From the NCBI GenBank assembly GCA_963724945.1, contig CAVRWL010000003.1, forward strand, positions 1,054,001 through 1,118,000: 64,000 nt of DNA, given 5' to 3'. Source of the DNA: Hyphomicrobium_A sp963724945. GTDB taxonomy: Bacteria > Pseudomonadota > Alphaproteobacteria > Rhizobiales > Hyphomicrobiaceae. The translations under genes were made by a program, and so were the position numbers. Under the pieces are notes generated by a model that did not search any database, was not told the origin of the DNA, and was given only the letters and a program-made list of their open reading frames with translations. Of this stretch, positions 54,307-64,000 are shown one piece after another. Every line of letters begins with the position of its first letter. The stretch's first letter is position 1.

Positions 54307-55901
54307 TCAGGCGCGCCCGTAGCCTCCGCCCGTCGGCGTAACGATGATAATCGCCTCGCCCGCCTCGATCACCGTCTCATCGCAGCCCTTGAGGCGCTCG
54401 ATGCGTCCGTCCTCGCGGCGCACGCTATTTTCACCCGCCTCGCCCCGCTCGCCCCCGTCGAGCCCGAACGGGCGCACCTCTCGATATCCGGAAAGGATCG
54501 CGCAGCGGGCGCGCTCCAAGAAGCGAATGACGCGCTTCGTGCCGTCGCCGCTGTTCCACCTGCCCTTGCCGCCAGAGCCGCGCCGGATCGAATGCTCCTC
54601 GAGCAGCACCGGATAGCGCAGCTCCAAGATCTCCGGGTCGGTCAGCCGCGTATTCGTCATATGCACGTGCACGGCGGCGGCGCCGGAAAAGCCGGGTCCG
54701 GCGGGCGCGCCCGAGCACAGCGTCTCGTAGTACTGCAGCTGATCGTTGCCGAAGGTGAGGTTGTTCATGGTGCCTTGCGTGGAGCTCAGCGCATTGAGCG
54801 CGGCGAACAGCGCATTCGTCACGACCTGGCTGATCTCGACGTTGCCGGCGACGACGGCAGCGGGATAGGCGGGCTTCAGGAGCGAGCCGTCGGGGATGAC
54901 GATCTCGATCGGCTTCAGGCAGCCGGCGTTCATGGGGATCGGCTCGTCGACCATGACGCGGAAGGTGTAGAGCACGGCCGCGCGCGTAACGGGCTCGGGC
55001 GCGTTGAAGTTCGTCTGTTGCTGCGGGCTCGTGCCGGAGAAGTCGACCTTTGCTGAGCGCCGCTCACGGTCGATGGTGATCGCCACCTCGATCGCGGCCC
55101 CATTGTCCATGCCAACGCGGAAGTGTCCATGCGACAGCCGCGCCAACAAGCGGCGCACGCTTTCCTCGGCGTTGTCCTGCACGTGGCGCATGTAGGCCCT
55201 GACCACGTCGAGGCCGAAGTGCGCGACCATCCTCTTCAACTCCGCCTCGCCCTTGGCGTTGGCCGCGACCTGCGCCTTCAAGTCGGCGATGTTCTTGTCG
55301 GGCCGGCGCGCGGGATATTTGGCGCCCGTCAGCAGCGCGCGCGTCTCCGCCTCGAGGAAGCGGCCGCCATCGACCAGCTTCACGTTGTCGATGTAGACGC
55401 CCTCCTCCTCGATCGTCGTGGCGCGCGGCGTCATCGAGCCGGGCGTCAAGCCGCCGATGTCCTCGTGATGCCCGCGGCTCGCGACGTAGAAGGGCACTTG
55501 CGCGCCGGCATCGTCGAACACCGGCGTCACCACCGTGATGTCGGGCAGGTGCGTGCCGCCGTTGTAGGGCGCGTTCAGCATGTAGACGTCGCCGGGGCGC
55601 ATCTCGGGCCCGCGCAGGCGGATGATCGTCTCCACCGAGCGGTCCATGCTCCCTAAGTGCACCGGCAGGTGCGGCGCGTTGGCGACGAGATGGCCATCCG
55701 TGTCGAACACGGCGCAGGAGAAGTCGAGCCGCTCCTTGATGTTGACCGACTGCGCGGTCAAGCGCAGCGCTTCCCCCATCTGCTCGGCGATCGCCATGAA
55801 GAGGTTGTTGAACACCTCGAGCAGGACGGGATCGGCGTCCTTGCCGAGCCGCTCGCGCGGGCGCGGCTCGACGCGCGTGAGGATGAGGTCGTTCAAATGG
55901 C

Positions 55902-55905
<4 letters not shown>
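54307..55905 (-). CDS. 5-oxoprolinase/hydantoinase, HyuB-type half
   Basis: 532 residues: LILTRVEPRPRERLGKDADP, NNLFMAIAEQMGEALRLTAQ, HLPVHLGSMDRSVETII, MRPGDVYMLNAPYNGGTHLP, FYVASRGHHEDIGGLTPGSM and the end GGYGRA. Catalyses ATP-driven opening of 5-oxoproline or hydantoin rings with the HyuA half. In its corrected frame the HyuA end (EPGWRLEVSHLND) runs straight into this one with no stop, so the two are probably one fused gene (about 1,200 residues), as in OPLAH-type enzymes. If not, a GTG at 55905 would start it. Confidence 0.9.
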
Positions 55906-57993
<2,088 letters not shown>

Positions 57994-58207
57994 CCCGCGT
58001 CCGTTCGTAAGCTGCCGCCTCTTGCCTCAGCTATCGGCTGAAGCGGGGGAGCGTCAACCAGTCGCGCCGCCTCCCGTGGCTGCTCCCGCGGCGGATTGCC
58101 GAACCGGCATCAAATTTCCGGGAATTGTCCCGAGTTTCTCGAAGACTCCTGAAGGAACCTCTAGGCACCCTTCAAGTTTTCCAGGAATGCCGATAAAGGG
58201 GTGTGCT

Positions 58208-58957
58208 ATGCCATGGAAGTCCATATCGCAGGCGATCGGATTGGAGCGGGGCGGCTCGTTGCGTGACGCGCTCGCGGCCGTGCCAGCGCGCCTGTGGACG
58301 CGTCTATGGACGCTCCTGGGGCTCGATCGGCGCCCCGAGCGCACGCCCGCGCACCGCACCGTCGCCTTTACGATTGCCGTCACCACGCTTGCCGCCAAGA
58401 TGGCGAAAGCGGACGGCGTGGCGCTGCCGGTGGAGGCGCGCGCCTTCGAGCAGGTGTTCGCGATCCCGCCGCAGGAGGCCAAGAACATCCGGCGCCTCTA
58501 TGATCTCGCCAAGCAGGACGTCGCCGGCTACGAGGCCTACGCGGCCAAGATCGCGCGGCTCTTGAAGGATGAGCCCGACGTGCTGCGGTCGGTTCTGGAG
58601 TGCCTGTTCCACATCGCGGCCGCCGACGGCATCCTGCATCCGGCCGAGGACAAATTCCTGGAGACGGTTGCCGATCACTTCGGCTTGAGCCGACGCGAGT
58701 TCCTCTCGATCCGCGCCGGCTTCATTGCCGATCCGGCGAGCCCCTACGCGGTCCTCGACGTGCGCCCCGACATCTCCGACGAGGAGCTCAAGGCGCGCTA
58801 CCGGGCGCTCGTGCGCGAGCACCACCCCGACCGACTTGCCGCCAGCGGCGTACCCGCGGAGCTGCGCGCCGCCGCCGACCGCCGGCTCGCCGCCATCAAC
58901 GCCGCCTATGGGGCGGTTGTTGCCGAGCGCGAGGCGCACAAGGAGCGTCGCGCGTGA
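58208..58957 (+). CDS. TerB-like and J-domain protein (DjlA-like)
   Basis: 249 residues from an ATG with aaggggt upstream. TerB domain at about 55-165 (VAFTIAVTTLAAKMAKADGV, VLECLFHIAAADGILHPAED, the tellurite-resistance fold with Asp pairs) and J-domain at 180-245 with REHHPDRLAASG. Unlike E. coli DjlA there is no N-terminal membrane helix. Probably a DnaK co-chaperone for envelope stress, inferred from the family. Its stop overlaps the amidase start (GTGA). Confidence 0.9.
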   Translation: MPWKSISQAIGLERGGSLRDALAAVPARLWTRLWTLLGLDRRPERTPAHRTVAFTIAVTTLAAKMAKADGVALPVEARAFEQVFAIPPQEAKNIRRLYDLAKQDVAGYEAYAAKIARLLKDEPDVLRSVLECLFHIAAADGILHPAEDKFLETVADHFGLSRREFLSIRAGFIADPASPYAVLDVRPDISDEELKARYRALVREHHPDRLAASGVPAELRAAADRRLAAINAAYGAVVAEREAHKERRA

Positions 58958-59724
58958 TCATGAAGCCCGATAGCGCCCTCGTCACCGCGCTCCACCCCTC
59001 GCCCAATGTCGGCGAACGCCGCAAGGGCACGCGCGCGCGCCTCGTCGTCCTGCACTACACCGGCATGGCTTCGGCCGAGAAGGCGATCCACTGGCTCGCC
59101 CATCCCGAGAGCAAGGTGTCTTGCCACTACGTCATCGATGAAGCGGGCGCGATCACGCAGATGGTGCCGGAAGCTCAGCGCGCCTGGCACGCGGGCGCTT
59201 CCTATTGGGCCGGCGAGACCGACATCAATTCCGTCTCGGTCGGCATCGAGATTCAGAACCCGGGTCACGACCGCGGCTACCCCGACTTTGCGCCGGCGCA
59301 GATGCAGGCCGTCGCCGCGCTGTGCCGCGACATCGCCAAGCGCCGCGCCATCCGGCCGGAGGGCATCCTCGCCCATTCCGACGTGGCGCCCGGACGCAAG
59401 ATCGACCCCGGCGAGAAGTTCGATTGGGCGTGGCTCGCCCGGGAGGGCGTCGGGCACTGGGTCGAGCCGGCGCCGCTCGACCCCGATTGCGCCGAGCTCA
59501 TCTCGGAGGAGCAGACCGCGGCCATCGTCGAGACGCAAATGCTGTTGCGCCGCTACGGCTATGACGTCGAAGCGCACGGGAAGCTCGACGAGCGCACGCG
59601 TATCGTCCTGAAGGCGTTCCAATTGCACTTCCGTCCCGCCCGCGCCGACGGGAGCCTCGATCGCCCGACCTTCGACACGCTCAGCCGCCTGCTCGCGTCG
59701 CTCTCCGTGCCGGTGACGAGCTGA
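58954..59724 (+). CDS. N-acetylmuramoyl-L-alanine amidase with peptidoglycan-binding domain
   Basis: 256 residues, GTG at 58954 or ATG at 58960. Amidase_2 zinc site: LVVLHYTGMASAEKAIHWL, SCHYVIDEAGAITQMV, VGIEIQNPGHD, and HSDVAPGRKIDPG with the final His and Lys. C-terminal PG_binding_1 helix bundle: QMLLRRYGYDVEAHGKLDER. No signal peptide, so it may recycle wall peptides in the cytosol, as AmpD does. Coupled to the TerB-J gene. Confidence 0.94.
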   Translation: MIMKPDSALVTALHPSPNVGERRKGTRARLVVLHYTGMASAEKAIHWLAHPESKVSCHYVIDEAGAITQMVPEAQRAWHAGASYWAGETDINSVSVGIEIQNPGHDRGYPDFAPAQMQAVAALCRDIAKRRAIRPEGILAHSDVAPGRKIDPGEKFDWAWLAREGVGHWVEPAPLDPDCAELISEEQTAAIVETQMLLRRYGYDVEAHGKLDERTRIVLKAFQLHFRPARADGSLDRPTFDTLSRLLASLSVPVTS

Positions 59725-59748
59725 GCGCGCGCACGACTTGCCAAAACG

Positions 59749-59780
59749 CGAAGCGCCCGGCGGTCTGTCCGGGCGCTTCG
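59749..59780. terminator. strong hairpin terminator after the amidase gene
   Basis: Perfect 12-bp arms cgaagcgcccgg (59749-59760) and ccgggcgcttcg (59769-59780) with an 8-base loop. It separates the amidase from the convergent SH3 gene and can serve both. Confidence 0.75.
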
Positions 59781-59806
59781 ACTAGCTTCTGCTCCGACCG
59801 ACGATC

Positions 59807-60427
59807 TCAGTGATGATCGTGGTCGTCGTGGTGATCACCATGACCGTGGTCGCGGCGGTAATCGCGCCGGTCATCGCGGCGGTCCTCGCGATGCTCATGC
59901 CGCATCGGCCGGTGCCAGCCGCGGCCCGGAGGAACAATCATGCCCATGGGCGCGTGGTACCCCGAGCGCCACCAGCCCGCTCTGCGCGGTCCCGCCGGCG
60001 GCGCATGCCAGCCGCGCCGCGGGTGCACTCTGAAGGCGAACCACCGGTCGCGGTCGCGGTACCAGGGGCGGCCGACGTAGTAGTGCCCCCAGTAGTCGCT
60101 GGCAACGAAACCGATGATGGGAATGCCGAAGGCGGCAATGCCGACATCCGGCAGCGGCGTCATCTCGCCATGATAGTCGAAGGCGATGTACTCGCTGTAG
60201 ACCCAGCCGCGGTCCCGCCCCCATTCTACGTCGCACCAGGACTCATCGCGCAGGCAGCCGTGGACGAAGATCTCGTCGCCTTCGGGGATGACGCCCACGC
60301 TCGGGAATTCGGTGTCGGGGCCCGTTCGAAAATTGACGTCTGCCGTCGTATAGCCGGGGCCAGCATGGGCCGCGGCTCCAAACATCGCGACCGCCAGGGC
60401 GGCGGCGGCGAGGGTTCCAATTCTCAC
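59807..60427 (-). CDS. exported SH3 protein with His/Asp-rich tail
   Basis: 206 residues. Signal peptide (LAAAALAVAMFGAAAHA) then a bacterial SH3 domain: TADVNFRTGPDTEFPSVGVI, EGDEIFVHGCLRDESWCDVE, GRDRGWVYSEYIAF. A Trp/Gly/Pro-rich middle (GWHAPPAGPRRAGWW) and a tail of Asp, Arg and His, ending GDHHDDHDHH, looks metal-binding. SH3b domains usually bind peptidoglycan. Role unknown. Confidence 0.85.
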   Translation of the reverse strand: MRIGTLAAAALAVAMFGAAAHAGPGYTTADVNFRTGPDTEFPSVGVIPEGDEIFVHGCLRDESWCDVEWGRDRGWVYSEYIAFDYHGEMTPLPDVGIAAFGIPIIGFVASDYWGHYYVGRPWYRDRDRWFAFRVHPRRGWHAPPAGPRRAGWWRSGYHAPMGMIVPPGRGWHRPMRHEHREDRRDDRRDYRRDHGHGDHHDDHDHH

Positions 60428-60631
60428 GTACGCTACTCCGTTATGTCAGTGAACGCCGCAGCGTTAGGGCGGCACAACTTTGTCCGCCTGATGGCGCGAG
60501 GAGCCCGGTTTCCGTCGGTAGAGCAGATAGAGGTGCCGGCCCGGCTCGCGCCTGCGAAATTCGTTAATTGCCCCCGCTCCGGTGACGTCGCCCCGGTCAC
60601 GTCGCCCAGGACGCCTGCGACCCTGGAGCCT

Positions 60632-60886
60632 CTAGGCCTGCGCATTCCGTCTCGTGCGCAGCTTGGCGGCCAGATAATGCGCCGCGAACGCGAGTGTGAT
60701 CGCCGCCACGACCGGCCCAACGGCACTGGCATTGACGAGGTTGACCCCTGCGAGCACTGCGTAGACGGCGAACGCAAGCACGGTGACGCCGCCGCCAAAT
60801 ACGGCAGCGTTGGCAGCGGCATCCCAAACTCTGGGACGTTGCTGGGCGTGGGCCCGGTTGCCCATGTAGCCCGTTGAGAGACCCAT
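60632..60886 (-). CDS. small two-helix membrane protein
   Basis: 84 residues from an ATG at 60886 with aaggag upstream. Helices VFGGGVTVLAFAVYAVLAGV and AVGPVVAAITLAFAAHYLAA, with a basic end RTRRNAQA. No motif. An upstream start in the same frame would add 21 residues without hydrophobicity. Confidence 0.6.
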   Translation of the reverse strand: MGLSTGYMGNRAHAQQRPRVWDAAANAAVFGGGVTVLAFAVYAVLAGVNLVNASAVGPVVAAITLAFAAHYLAAKLRTRRNAQA

Positions 60887-61090
60887 TACGCGTATACTCC
60901 TTGTGCCCGTGCTTATTGTGCCCGTTCTTGGCGGAAAGATAGCACGCAATTGAGCTGCTTTGCCGAGCCTGTCAACTGTATCTCATCCTCTAGTTGCAGA
61001 CGTGAAATTCGCGCTGCGACAGTGCCCGGCGCCGGGTCTCAGTTTGAAAACTGGGGCGCCCGGGCCCCCCTGGGGCCCCCCAAGGCGCCT

Positions 61091-61291
61091 TTAGGCGTCG
61101 TTCTTCCTGAGATCGCGGACCATGCGGTAGGCCGTGGCGACAAACAGAAACGCGCCGACGCCGAGGAAGAACCACGTGAACCGCGTCGCCGTGCCGCTGA
61201 TCAACTGGTAGAGGGACACAAGCGTGAAGCCGCCGAACACCACGAGATAGGCGATCTGGGCGGGCTGAACGCGGCGGCGAGGTTGTTTCAT
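61091..61291 (-). CDS. small two-helix membrane protein
   Basis: 66 residues from an ATG at 61291 (61303 also possible). Helices AQIAYLVVFGGFTLVSLYQL and FTWFFLGVGAFLFVATAYRM, basic ends. Downstream of the LysR gene on the same strand. Family unknown. Confidence 0.55.
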   Translation of the reverse strand: MKQPRRRVQPAQIAYLVVFGGFTLVSLYQLISGTATRFTWFFLGVGAFLFVATAYRMVRDLRKNDA

Positions 61292-61350
61292 GACATTAAG
61301 CATAGCACGGACATAAGCTGTTCTCTCGCCGGAGAGCGGCTTTCCGATCC

Positions 61351-62265
61351 TCAAGCCGCCGCGAATGCGTCCCACTCCGGCGTCTCGCCGAAGCGTCCGA
61401 TCAGGAAATCGATGAAGACGCGCGTCTTGGCCGCCAGGTAGCGGTTGGGCGCGTAGAGCGCGAAGATGCCGAGCGGGGTGGGGCGCGCCTCGGGCAGCAC
61501 GAGCTCTAAGCGCCCCGCCGCGATGTCGGGCCCGATGAGGAACGTCGGCAAGTTCGTGATGCCGATGCCGCTGAGCGCAGCTTCGCGCAGCACGTCGCCG
61601 TTGTTGGAGCACAGCCGCGAGGTGACGGGAACGCTGACGGCTGCGCCGTCGCGCGCTAACGTCCAGCGCTGCGCCGCAGCCATGTGGCCGTAGGTCAAGC
61701 ACGCGTGCGCTGCAGATCCTCGGGCGCCTGCGGCATGCCGTGTTGCTTAAGGTATTCCGGCGCGGCGGCGAGCACGAGGCGCGCCGGCGCCAAGCGCCGC
61801 GCGATGAGGCTCGAAATCGGCGAGCGCGCCGATGCGCACGGTGACGTCGACGCCTTCCTCCAATGGGTCGATGAAGCGGTCGTTGAGGATGAGCTCTATT
61901 TTGAGGTCCGGGTAGCGCGCCATGAAGTCGGCGACCGCTGCGCCGAGATAGCGCGTGCCGAACGACATCGGCGCGTTGATCCGCAAGACGCCGCGCGGCG
62001 CCTCATGCTGGCGCGAGACCTGGATCTCGGTCTCCTCCACCTCGGCGAGGATCGACACGCAACGCTCGTAGTAGGCGCGGCCCGCTTCCGTCGGCGCGAC
62101 GCGGCGCGTGGTGCGGTCGAGCAAGCGCACGCCCATGAGGCTCTCCAACTCCATGACGGCCTTGCTGACGGCGGAGCGCGTGAGGCCTAAGCGGCGCGCG
62201 GCCTCGGCGTAGCTGCCGGCGGCAACCACCTTGGCGAAGGCGTTCATGGCCTCGAGCTTGTCCAT
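61351..62265 (-). CDS. LysR-family regulator, at least two frameshifts
   Basis: About 305 residues from an ATG at 62265. HTH domain MDKLEAMNAFAKVVAAGSYA, EAARRLGLTRSAVSKAVMEL is intact; the effector domain reads FMARYPDLKIELILNDRFID. The frame changes near 61820 and again near 61705, after which RLCSNNGDVLREAALSGIGI and GRLELVLPEARPTPLGIFAL run to the stop at 61351. Divergent from the pirin gene, the usual pairing; it may control it. Confidence 0.85.
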
Positions 62266-62383
62266 TGTATCCAAATCGGAACCGGACTGGCCAATTCTTC
62301 CGTATTGAGCGTTTTGCGTCAACACCCATACCTAGCGGCGAGAGGCCGGACATGGCGTCCGGCGCAAGCAAAGGAGGTCAACA

Positions 62384-63097
62384 ATGCTGACCTTTCGCAG
62401 AGCCGAGGAGCGCGGGCGGGCCAATTTCGGTTGGCTCGACAGCCGCCACAGCTTCTCCTTCGGCCACTACTACGACCCCGAGCACATGGGCTTCCGTCTT
62501 TGCGCGTCATCAACGACGATCGCGTGGCCCCGGGCGGCGGCTTTCCCACCCATCCGCACGGCGACATGGAGATCATCTCCTACGTGCTCGAAGGCGGGCT
62601 GGCCCACCAGGACAGCCTCGGCACCGGCTCGGTGATCAAGCCCGGCGACGTGCAGCGCATGTCGGCCGGCCGGCATCCGCCACAGCGAGTTCAACGCCTC
62701 GAAGACGGAGCCCGTGCACTTCCTGCAGATCTGGATCGTTCCGGAGAAGGCAGGGCTCGAGCCCGGCTATGAGCAGAAGACGTTTCCGCCAGCGGAGAAG
62801 CGCGGGGGATTGCGCCTCGTCGGCTCGCGCGACGGGCGCGAGGGTCGGTGACGATCGACCAGGACGTCGACCTCTACGCCACCCTGCTCGGGGACGGGCA
62901 AGCGGTCGCGCACACGCTCAAGGGCGGCCGCGACGCCTGGGTGCAGGTCGCTCCGGCACGGCGCGCCTCAACGGCGAGCAGCTCTATCCCGGCGACGGCG
63001 TCGCCGTGACGGAGGCGGGCGCGCTCGAGCTTACCGGCACGTCGGAGGATGCCGAGGTGCTGCTGTTCGACATGGGGCGAGCCGCGGCGGGCCCTGA
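62384..63097 (+). CDS. pirin-family cupin, several frameshifts
   Basis: About 235 residues in pieces: MLTFRRAEERGRANFGWLDS, HSFSFGHYYDPEHMGFR, then GGGFPTHPHGDMEIISYVLE (the metal HxH and Glu) in a second frame from about 62505, FNASKTEPVHFLQIWIVPE from about 62690, and AVTEAGALELTGTSEDAEV near the end. Breaks near 62500, 62680, 62850 and 62955. Such proteins bind iron and may act as quercetin dioxygenases. Excellent aaggaggt ribosome site. The end at about 63097 is approximate. Confidence 0.82.
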
Positions 63098-63240
63098 GGC
63101 GGAATTCGCCTCGGGGCCCTGTCGTTTGTCGGCCCCGGCCTCATTTCGGCGAGACGATAAGAAGCGCTGTGGCGCCGGGGCCGTTGCACCAAGTCTGCGC
63201 GCGCGCGATGCTTCGTCGTGGGCGGGCTCCCGAGACGAGC

Positions 63241-63942
63241 ATGCGCGCGCAACCTCCACGCTCACTGCTGCCGATCTTGGTCCGGCGCTTGCGCCGCCGT
63301 TCTTTTCGACCGCGCTGCCTTCGCTGGCCGGTACCCGGCGCGTGCTCGCCGATCCGGTCGCGATGATGACGACCGCCGACCGCGTCGATTTCGTCGGGCG
63401 GATTCGCTCGCGCCCGAGGCGAGCCAGTTCGGGCCGGTGCTGCGCTTGACGCCGCAGCACTCCGCCTCCGGGCTCTACCTGCCGGTCGCCGTCGCGCCGG
63501 CATCGCTGGGGGCGGTGGTCTGGCGCTGGCGCGTCGATCGGCTGCAGCCGAGCGCGGATATCCGCGCGCTCAAGACGGAGGACGTTGGCGCACGGTGTTC
63601 TTCATCTTCGGCGTGCCGTCGTTTTTCAATCGCGACGTCCCCACCTTCGCGTACGCGTGGACCGCGACCCCGGTCGCCGACGGCACGGTCGTGCCCTCCA
63701 TGCGTTATCGCAGCTTGCGCTATATCCAGCTGCGCGGCCGCGCCGAGGTCGGCAAGTGGGAGCAGGAGCGGCGCGACCTCGTCGCGGATTATGAGCGCGC
63801 ATTCGGGAGCGCGCCGCCGGCGCTGCGTTACGTCGCGGTGTTCAACGACAACGATCAGACCGGCGAGCCGACGTCGGCCGAGTTCGGCCGATCGATTGGG
63901 ATCGCTAGGCCCGCGCTCAGGGAGGAGCGGGCGGCGCGGTGA
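63241..63942 (+). CDS. DUF3047 protein, frameshifted, start uncertain
   Basis: The end is clear: TALPSLAGTRRVLADPVAMM, then LGAVVWRWRVDRLQPSADIR, VFFIFGVPSFFNRDVPTFAY, YIQLRGRAEVGKWEQERRDL and FNDNDQTGEPTSAEFGRSIG, which match the DUF3047 pattern (WRWRVD, DxDxTG). Frame changes occur near 63405 and 63590. A plausible start is the ATG at 63241. Family function unknown; likely periplasmic. Confidence 0.65.
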
Positions 63943-64000
63943 TGGCGCGCCGGATCGGCGCCATCGCGGCATGATCGTCGAAACGTCACGCGGCCTTCGC

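Overview
The window is GC-rich chromosomal DNA from an alphaproteobacterium, most likely of the order Hyphomicrobiales (Rhizobiales). The evidence is gene content and order: purN/purM, a DUF2066 protein, a CDP-alcohol phosphatidyltransferase, a PerM/AI-2E protein, a DnaA-related HdaA, ppk, ppx and rnd, followed by aspS. There are also many families typical of that order: DUF1223, DUF2852, an extensin-like lipoprotein, an Omp25-like barrel and an NDUFS6-like zinc-finger protein. No phage, integrase, transposase or CRISPR array was seen. The genus cannot be named from the sequence alone.

Layout. 0-4.4 kb: purine synthesis genes purM and purN, separated by a decayed ZIP transporter and small genes. 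4.5-14.1 kb: housekeeping block with membrane lipid synthesis, DnaA inactivation, polyphosphate synthesis and breakdown, a J-domain chaperone and RNase D. 14.3-28.7 kb: an oxalate decarboxylase-like bicupin, many exported proteins (an OmpA-like protein with a repeat stalk, DUF1223, a membrane J-like protein, outer-membrane barrels, TonB), an AraC regulator, a NYN nuclease and an aminotransferase. 29.0-33.2 kb: a heavily frameshifted aspS, a family 25 glycosyltransferase, a ceramidase-like membrane protein and tRNA-Leu(UAA). 33.7-42.4 kb: the most unusual part. It holds a pentapeptide-repeat/transmembrane fusion, a membrane-anchored coiled-coil protein, and a tightly coupled trio: a receiver protein with zinc ribbons and a degenerate GGDEF-like end, a processive glycosyltransferase and an HlyD-type membrane fusion protein. 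I read the trio as a signal-controlled exopolysaccharide synthase. 42.4-50.6 kb: a flavin monooxygenase, small secreted proteins and the ergothioneine pair egtB-egtD. 50.7-51.9 kb: a RES/Xre toxin-antitoxin pair on visibly more AT-rich DNA with a clear operator. 52-64 kb: a DUF2852 pair, a secreted pentapeptide protein, a 5-oxoprolinase/hydantoinase carrying palindromic insertions, a TerB-J protein next to a cell-wall amidase, a LysR-pirin divergent pair and a DUF3047 protein at the edge.

Reading-frame quality. Around a quarter of the genes read cleanly in protein sequence but change frame at one or a few points (DUF2066, hdaA, rnd, the aminotransferase, a ceramidase, TetR, LysR, pirin and others). 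aspS has many such points. The conserved residues are kept on both sides of each break, which fits single-base indels in the assembly better than true gene death. The ZIP transporter is the exception: it has an in-frame stop, a frame change and a missing second half. For broken genes I give the span from the real start to the real stop and the approximate break point.
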